The position numbers and the translations under genes were made by a program. Source: Sinonovacula constricta (Eukaryota; Mollusca; Bivalvia; Cardiida; Solecurtidae). Taken from it: 64,000 bases of DNA. The stretch lies in NCBI GenBank assembly GCA_007844125.1, contig CM017568.1, forward strand, positions 2,162,547-2,226,546. Reading direction: 5' to 3'. The notes beneath the pieces are model-generated. The model was not told the origin of the DNA. It was given only the letters and a program-made list of their open reading frames with translations, and did not search any database. Shown here in pieces: positions 10,621-19,600 of this stretch (within the stretch, counting starts at the first letter, position 1; the number at the start of each line of letters is the position of its first letter).

Positions 10621-13600
10621 GTAAGTAAACAACTTAATATTTTTAATGAAATTTTATTACTTTATTACCTATAATGTTGAGTTGTTTGATAAAATTTGTT
10701 GTAGTCAAAGTTGTTAAGAACTGATGTGCAATTGATTGAGCATTGTCTCAGGGACTTTGGACCTCTAGTAAAAAAATAGGTCATGACAAACTATTAATGA
10801 TGGTGGTGTAACTGCCTTGCTCATGCTCAAGTAAATAATTGTAGTTCCACAACTGGTCTGCCTGGTGTCAGGATAATATGATTGGATATATTATCATGCC
10901 ACATGTTTAAGACATGCTATGCATAGTGAAGCCAATATTATGTCTGCTTCCAGTGGATACTGACTCTAAATAACTTAAAATTCTTTAGTTGGGACAATCA
11001 ACCAAACAAACAATATTGTTTAGCCTAATGTTTGCAGAAGTTTAGTGCAACTATAATTCTAGCCACACATGATCGGGTGCCATTATGGCATGTCAGAAAA
11101 CAGCATTCTGGAGTGAAGGCAAGTTACATGCAATGGGCAATAATGGTCTGGGTAGAACACTGGCTTACAGAGTTATCTTGGTTTGAGGTATTAGACCTGA
11201 TTGGTAAATTGGGAACTTTTCATTTTGTCTGTTTAATGTATTGAACAGAATTATTTTACAATCAAGAAAGCAGAAATTTATTATAGTACCCTATAATTAC
11301 TGCAGAAACTCAGTGATAAGCAGCATGAAGTTGAGGGAGAACACAACGAAGATTATGACCATGATGCATTCCTTGGGGAGAAGGAGGCAAGGGAGTTTGA
11401 TGACCTTTCACCTGAAGAGAGTAAGGAACGCTTAGGGTAAGTCCAAAATGGCTATGACAATTTTTTAAACAACAAAATTACTGCCTACATATCTTCAAAA
11501 TAGCACGTCATTTGAAACTTTATATCATTAAGATGAAATAGGGGAGTGCCTATGGCGTAGTGATTGAGATGAAATCTAGTAACTCCTCTGACTGTTCAGC
11601 CTCTATCACCGTGTGGGCACGAGTTCTGTTCAGGATGAAAATCTTAATGTGGGAAGGTCTTTCAGCTGATCGGTGGTGCACCGCTGGTTCTATCAAGACT
11701 TTTGTTTGGGGTCTTCTGCTACAAAAATAGCTGGACGTCGCTAAAATAAACCTAATACATCACTGCAATATATTTCCAAGACAAAGAAATGGTTGCCCAT
11801 GTCTAATCAGAAGTGCTTGTTTGGGATAGGTTATTTGTGAAGTAAATTTGTGTTGTCCACCATTTGTTATTTGGTTAGAAGACAATAATACCATGTTTGG
11901 CCTTTTGTTTAATGGCATGCTAAGACATAACAACAAGTAGAAAAAAATGGTTCTGACATAGTCTAGTGTTTTTGTTAAGGTTTATCTCAACTGTTAGTCT
12001 TGCATTTACATTGAATGTAGGTGGAAAAATTACTTCAAAATATATTTAAGATAAATTAGTAGAATACTGGGTGCAGTATTGTCTGTTCTAACACAAATTT
12101 ACATTTGCATACATGTAGCTAGTGTTTTAAGAATTATTTTTGCTTGTGTTTTGCCATTAATGGTGGTATCAAACAGTTTGGACCAAATATTTTTTTCTCA
12201 AATGACCAAGTAAGTCATTGTCACCTGAAAAAAGGTCCTGCAAAATTCTGTTCAATGATGTCCTAGATATGCATGGACAGTACAGCATAAATCCTTACTT
12301 GTCACTGCAAACAGGTATTTCCTATCTGAGCCTCGCTGCATAGTTAGCTATTTTTAAACCAAGAAAACCATGTGATAACTGGCAGCTATTTTTAAACCAA
12401 GAAACCACGTAACAACTGACTTTTGAGACATTTTATAGTTATCAAGGTACTCCGCTCTGAGGTCTACTTTTCTAAGAGATCACCATCTTGCATATTTATT
12501 TATTAAGAAAGGACAAAAATTTAGAATATTTTATCGCCATGTGTACTGTTTAATAATATGGTTATGTTCCAAATCGGCTTTACTTAGACTTAAGTATGAG
12601 TTCATTCAGAAATTATGCCTTTAAAACAGTGGGAAAATATTGTTACGTGCACTTGACATAGGCAAACTATCCGATACTACCTTTAATAAGCCAGTTTCAT
12701 TTACTACAGTTATCTCATTTTATAATCTTGACAACAATAACCTCTCCTAAATGTCTTGCAGGTATATTGTGGACAAGATTGATAAAAACAAAGATGGAAA
12801 AGTAACTGAAGATGAGCTTCAACAGTGGATTCAGTATGTGCAGAAAAAGTATGTGATGGAAGACACAGAAAGAATGTGGGCAGATCATGACAAAGGTGAT
12901 GACAACAAAGTTACCTGGGAGTCCTACAGGAAGCGTACTTTCGGATATGAACATGGTAGGGATAGAGAAGTTTGTAAGACCTTCTTTTACACCTTATCTT
13001 AAGAAAATAAGTATCTTAATTAAGTAATTTTTAATGAAGTTCTAAGTTCTGCTAAACTTCATTTGCTCACAATTCATTGAGTTTTATATTCAGCAGGTTA
13101 TTTAGTAAGCCTACAGCATGGCTTGAACAGAATTTATCACTCCATAACACAATACAATGTTTAGTTTGACCTGATGGGACTCACTAAAGAGAAGCTCTCA
13201 TAGCAGCATTTGAAATTTGTAGCAACATATAAATTATAGTATCCTCTTGTTTTCATAAACATTGGACTGTAGTCTCTGTTTAGACATTTTCATATTTAAG
13301 TCATAGATTTAACCTGTTTACTGCTCTGTCACTGTTTCTTCATGAGATGTGCTCTGGATAGAAAGTCCAGAACCCAGAGCTTTTCAGTTTGTTGTGTGAT
13401 TGTGTTGCTGACAATGTTCAAATTTTAAACATGCATAAATATTTTCCAATCAATTGGTTAAATTTAATTATAACGCATGATTTGTGTAGCTTTTCTTTTT
13501 TAATGCAACAAATGGCACTGGCATGCCATAGAAATACACCACAACATTGTTGATATGTAAGTGGTGGATATATAAGATACAGTCAAACCTGTATTAAAAG

Positions 13601-16600
13601 ACTACCTTCGGGACAGGGCAAAAGTGGTCTCTTAAGACAGGTGGTCTCTTAATGCAGCATGGTTACTTTTTGTGAGAACCACTCTTGAAATTTACAAATT
13701 GTGTTGTATAAGCAAGGAGTAGAGAAAGCAATAACATCAATATATTTTATTAGTGTAACAGAACAGTTAGGCATGTAAAGGTCAACTAATGTCTATAAAA
13801 ATAAATAAATCAGCACATAAATACATGTATGTTTATCAAATATTATGTTTGTGCATTTTGTATTGTGTACATTCCTCCTGATTTTCACAGTCAGTTTGTA
13901 TTTTGTGCTAAATCCTCTGTCGTCTTGTAATAAATTAGTATGTAATTAAAGTATATACACTACAATTTACATGTTATCAAATTGCAAACAACAGTTCTAA
14001 AATCATCACTTAGCACTGAAATAATTATGAATGGTAGTTTGTTTCACAGATGATGTCATTCGCATGTCAATTAGAATGTGACACTGGCACTTGACGTCCG
14101 GTCGCATCCAAAAACTAACGATAACATAAGTCGTTCAGCGAGTCGTTTTGCAATCTTCTGAATCTGCGTTTTTCCGACACCAAGCTCAGATGCAACAGCA
14201 CGACAACTTTTCCCATTGTTCAAAAGTTTGACAACTTGGACACGATCGTCTATTGTAAGGCACGTTCGTTTAGACATGTTGTTGCGTAATGCAACAAAGG
14301 ACAACTGTTCCAGATATTCCATTACATTACTGTATCCAATTGCAGTTTACGCTTTATAATTGTATATTTTAAGTTTTTAGCAAATCAATTATCGTAATTG
14401 ATACTAACGTAACTTTGAATTACTTTTAAAGAAACCGAAGTCGTAACATGGTCAATAAGTGTCAATACGAGGGGTAATAGGGCACACTCGATTAGGTGTG
14501 AATCTAGCGCGGGCTTGATGTGTACATCGACCCAGTGACATTACGTAATTTCCCAGTTTGACACGGCCGATTGCAGTGATTAGCATAGAAGAGCAAACGT
14601 GTAAATTAATTGTTTATTGTGTGGTCGTAACTACAGTAGAAACTCACAATGCGGGCAACTCGATAATACGGCCATTTTTATATTACGGCCAATTTTCTCG
14701 GTCCCGAACAGTTTACTATTTGATTCTATATACTTGAAACTCAAAAATGCGGGCAACTGGCTATTGTGAATTACGGCCATGAGTTTCGGTCCCGAACTGG
14801 CGTCTAAGCGATAAACGAAACTGACTAATGCGGCCAAGGGAAATAACTCTTATCGACTGTTGCCAGACTGGGTGCGTGAATTTTACTACCATGCAGCGCA
14901 GCCTATTCATAGACATCCATCAGCATATCGTACACCAGTCTGTGTTTACTTAGAGGCGGCCGACATTTTGACACTTTCTTTTGTTTAGACTGCATTTCAC
15001 AAAGGATTAACAGACATCATAGGCATGTGTCATGTGTCGCCATAATTACACTTTGTACGATAATGCCGAAATCAAACTGTTTTAAGTTGATTGGGTAATT
15101 TTAATGGTCGTTAATATTGATAATAATGGTTAATTGACAATCGTTAGGTGTGAAAAACGCAACGTCCTTATATACTTGAAGGTTTGGTTTGAAAACGTAT
15201 GCTTTATTGATTCTGCACTTCTTTGTGTAGATTGTAGTTTAAAAGTGTACAAAATCAACTAAAATAAATAATACTGAAAAAAATGAAAGTGTTCTACATT
15301 TTATGAATCATAATGCATATTATATTATTGATTTAAACTACTACTATTATACTAACTAAACAAAATATGATATTGGTTTAAACACAAATATAAAGTATAC
15401 AACACGTATATAAAAAGAATGTAAACACACATGTAGTTCATTATGTCAAAGGGGCATAACTTGTTACAGCTTTTATCAAAACTCGCTATTAAGGCCAAAC
15501 TTTAAATTAAGGCCACTTCTTGCCGGTCCCAAAAGTGGCCTTAATAGCGAGTTTCTACTGTAATGTGTGAGTGGATTAACGAGGTCGCCTATTAGGGTAT
15601 AATTAAAGCATGTTTGACATGTTTATGTGCGGTTGCTGGACGCAGATCAAAGGTGGGCGCTAATTACATTACAATTACAGAACAAATATGATCGGGCGGC
15701 TTTGAAGTGGTCGCATAGAGCAGGTGGTCGCCGGTTAGGAGTGGTCGTATGGTCAGGTTTGACTGTATATTGGAGATTAGGCAGTGAGAAATATGTGATA
15801 AGCCTACACCTTTTTTGTAATTGATAATTACACTGTAATGAGCCCAGATGTGTGAGGGGAACTACATTATAAAATGCACACGCAATAAGAGATTTAACAA
15901 AAGTTAGCTTTATAATACCAATGGGTACTCTGAAAAATAAGATTATGTCAGTATAGTGGCAGAGCAGTAGACTGACAGCATACCCGTATATTCCCTGGCT
16001 TATAGGTAGCACAAACATATGGCAGTGATTGGATTAAGTGGTTTGGCTTATGATTGCTTGATGAATTATTGTGTTGGTAAATTTATTTGCTAATACTGCG
16101 AGCAGTCTTTAGTGTCTTTGTCATAAAGACAGTGGCACATCCCATAGCTGTTTTAGTAAAGACTGTACTGCTCTTGTTTTTCAATGTACCATTGTCATGG
16201 CCATTGCATAAGTCAGGAAAAACTGACATTGGTAATATCACAAAATGCCCAGTCACCTTTATCACTGATGGAAATATATTTTGGTGACAGTAGAGTAGTT
16301 GTAAAGTGGCCGACTTGTAACTTCTCTGACTGCTTAGCCATTCACCGCGTGTTTTCGACTCTCTGTTGGAGCGAAAGATTTGGTATTAGAAGGTGTTCCA
16401 GCTGCAGTGCACATGTGGTTCTACCCAGACTTAAGTCTTGGGTTTTGCTCTACCAAAATAGCTGAACGTTGCTATAATGATTATAATATGTTCCAAAGAG
16501 GTATTGAACACATGCAAAAGTAATGAAAGTTGTACCTCATAGAGCCTGATGAGGATGAACAATTCAGTGAAATGGTGACCAGAGACAAGCGCAAGTTTGA

Positions 16601-19600
16601 ACAGGCCAACCAGGACCGGGACTCAGGACTCAGCAAGGAGGAGTTTGCAGCCTTCCTACACCCTGAGGAGTACGAACACATGAAAGACATTGTTGTCATG
16701 GTGAGGAGCCTTTCCTAATTGGAAATAAGCTATTTATTCAATCTGACTACTTTCATTTAAAATCTTTAAAAAAAAGTTTGAACTAACACTGATTAAGTTG
16801 TATTCTTTGCCTTGACTTAAGTATTTTGTCTTTATTATAATTCAGATGGCTAAGGATTTCCTCCACCATTAATTAACTGGGCGTTGCCAATATGACTATT
16901 ATTGTGTTTGTGCAACAAAAACATCATCAAAACATTTTAGATAAATTGGCCAGATAAACAAGGTATTTGTCTTTATCCTTTTAGCCATGTTATTAGATAT
17001 AACACATTGATAATGTTATATAGACTCTTGACAACTGTATTAATTTATGTCCTATGATTGTTTTCTCAATTCCCACAGGAAACTATGGAAGACATTGACA
17101 AGGACAAAGATGGGTTCATTAGTGAGGAAGAGTATATTGGTACTTACATATTAATTTAGTTTTATTATTTTCTCTGTGAAATTGCTTTAAAAGTGCAGTA
17201 TGTAATGGTTGTAGCCAAAAGTTACGGAATACCCATTTTAAGCTTGACCATTCTATGAAGGCGAAGGGGTGCCTGTGTCATATTGGTAGAGCCACCAACA
17301 TATCACTGCTCTGAGTCTCTCAACTTATGGGTTTGAGTCCTGGTTGGGGCAAGAACTTTCATTAGAGTTCTTCCAGCTGACCTGCAGTGTGTCAGAATTC
17401 TACACAGACCTATGCCTGGGATCTTTCTCCACCAAGATAGCCAGAGATTGCTGTAATGACCATTGGTCGCTGTGATGTATTTAAAAAAATATGAAAGAAG
17501 CTGTTTCACTCTCTTGTATGTGGGCATCATTGTGATGCTCAGGTTAGTGTTACATGCAAGTACTATAACTTGGTGTCCGACAGTTTTTTTCCATCAGACA
17601 TGCAAACAAATTATTGTTACCTGAAAAGATCCCATGAATGCTGCTTATGGATATCCTGCATCTATGTGAAAAGTGAAAAATAACACTTGACTCATTATTA
17701 CAAACATGTCATTCCCATCTGTGCCATGGTGCAGAGTTGGCCTTGTTTTAAACTATTGAAACCATGCGTCCACTTACTTTTGAGATTAAGTTATATCATC
17801 TGAAAAATCCGCTCTGGCGTTGGTATCTATTTTTAGCAGAACTCCCCATAGTGCTTATTTATACCTAGATTTGGAAAGAAAGAACATTAACAGTGATTTA
17901 TTTAATGATTTTTACTGTCTACCAATTGAGGTAGTGTTCAAAATCAACTTTACTTCGACTAAAGTATGACTTTATGCAAAAATTAATGCAAAATTTTCAT
18001 AAAGGTAGAAAACTATTTTATAATTTTATTTTATTTTTAAGGTCATTTATGACAATTTCTTCTGGGACATGTATCCATTCCAGTGACATTTCCTATTATC
18101 TTAGAAATACTACAGCAAAAGTGAATACATGGATTTTCTTTTACACTTATTTTCTACTATTCTATTTTGTGCAGTTATTTTTTATATGATTATGTCCCTG
18201 TATAGTCATACTTATCTGTGACATAAAACTGATTGTTTGTTCTCATACTTACCACAGTCATATTTTTTTCATATTTGCCCCCAATTTTTTTTCCAATGTA
18301 CCACGAAGCTTTGTGTTAAAACTAATATAAAATTTTATTGTTGACATAAGAAGAGAAAATATAATGATAAAATAAGTAAGTATAAACTTTGTGCTTAAAC
18401 TTTAAAGTGCTTTAGCTGACCTGTGATGATTTCTATTCTTGGATGTTCTATTTTTCTTTTTTAACACTTAGCTTGCTACATTTGTTATTGAACCAGACTA
18501 GTTCTTAGTTGTCTTCTTCTTAGTTATCTTAAATTGATATGCAAAGTTGCCTGAACATATTGCTAGAGATTGTGGTCGGACAGTTCCAAGCAGAGAGCTG
18601 GCTGATCTGGATCTACGCTATTTGCCAAAGTCATAAATATGTACTTAACAAGCCATTGGTTAACCAGTATAAATTTGCGTTTGATCAAATATGGTTAAAC
18701 TTGTGTATTGAATAAGTATGACTTTGCACAAAAATGAAATTAAGTTAAATATGTGTTTAATAACTCTGTAGCTGACATTTATGACAATGATGAGGAAGAT
18801 GATGATGAAGAAAACGATGATGAGGACGACAATCCTCAAGGAAAAGGTTCCCACCCTCCAGAGTGGGTTGAGTCTGAGAGACTACAGTTTCAGAATTATC
18901 GTGATCGCAATCATGATAAGAAGCTAGACATAGAGGAGGTGCGAGAATGGGTCATGCCCCAGGATTATGATACAAGCAAGTCAGAGGCGGCTCACCTTGT
19001 CCGATCCTGTGACGAAGATCAGGTTGGCGTAGTGTACAAAGAGATGCAGAAATTATGAGATCAAAATCTTTTCAAGTATATTTTCTGATTTGCCAGTTCT
19101 CTGAATGTATAGAGAAAATGAGATAATTTCCACTCAATGGGGTTTCAGCAGAATTTGCAGTAGGCAATGACTGTTTGATAATCTGTGTTTTTAAGATGAA
19201 ATTTCAATAAAATAAAATATATATATAACAAAATTGTCAAAAAAGAAAGTATGCTCAGAAAAGATGACTCAACTCAATTAAGTGTCTTTGATTGAAAGGG
19301 ATACTTTGCTCTGCACAAAAACACTTAGATCGTGCAGAAGAAAAAATCTCTCCACAATCCAAATGCTGTTGTTTTTTAAACAAAGAATATTTCAATCTGA
19401 CAACTGTATCAATTCAACAGTTAATTAATTTTCAAACTTTTCAACATATTTTTAGGTGATATGTGGCCAAACAAAGATGAGGAGGAACCGGAATGGGTTA
19501 AAAACGAGCGCACTCAGTTTAGCTCATTCCGTGATCAGAACGGCGACAAAAAAATGGACAAGGATGAAGTGAAACACTGGATTCTACCCCCTAATTATGA

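Larger units (their letters stand above)
13580..15765 (-). mobile_element. pogo/Tigger-like DNA transposon with inner insertion (CALU coding intron 3)
   Basis: Terminal inverted repeats CAGTCAAACCTG (13580) and CAGGTTTGACTG (ending 15765) are flanked by TA (13578-13579, 15766-15767), the target duplication of Tc1/mariner-pogo elements. Beyond the tips, both ends hold 'gtggtc..' blocks. The minus strand keeps a helix-turn-helix remnant (14071-14322) but no DDE domain, so it is an internally deleted, immobile copy. A second element sits at 14634-15560. Confidence 0.85.

Noticed and set aside
11311..11436. Alternative acceptor of CALU coding exon 2 at ctcag (11311-11315)
   Set aside because: Exon 1 ends in phase 0, and this acceptor would begin the exon with TGA.
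16087..16465. Plus-strand open frames of 66-93 codons in CALU coding intron 3
   Set aside because: They overlap a SINE and intron sequence, and there is no family similarity or coding-like composition.
19022..19456. Inclusion of both exons 6a and 6b in one mRNA
   Set aside because: 6a ends in phase 0 while 6b begins in phase 1, so the join would shift the frame and destroy exon 7 with HDEF.
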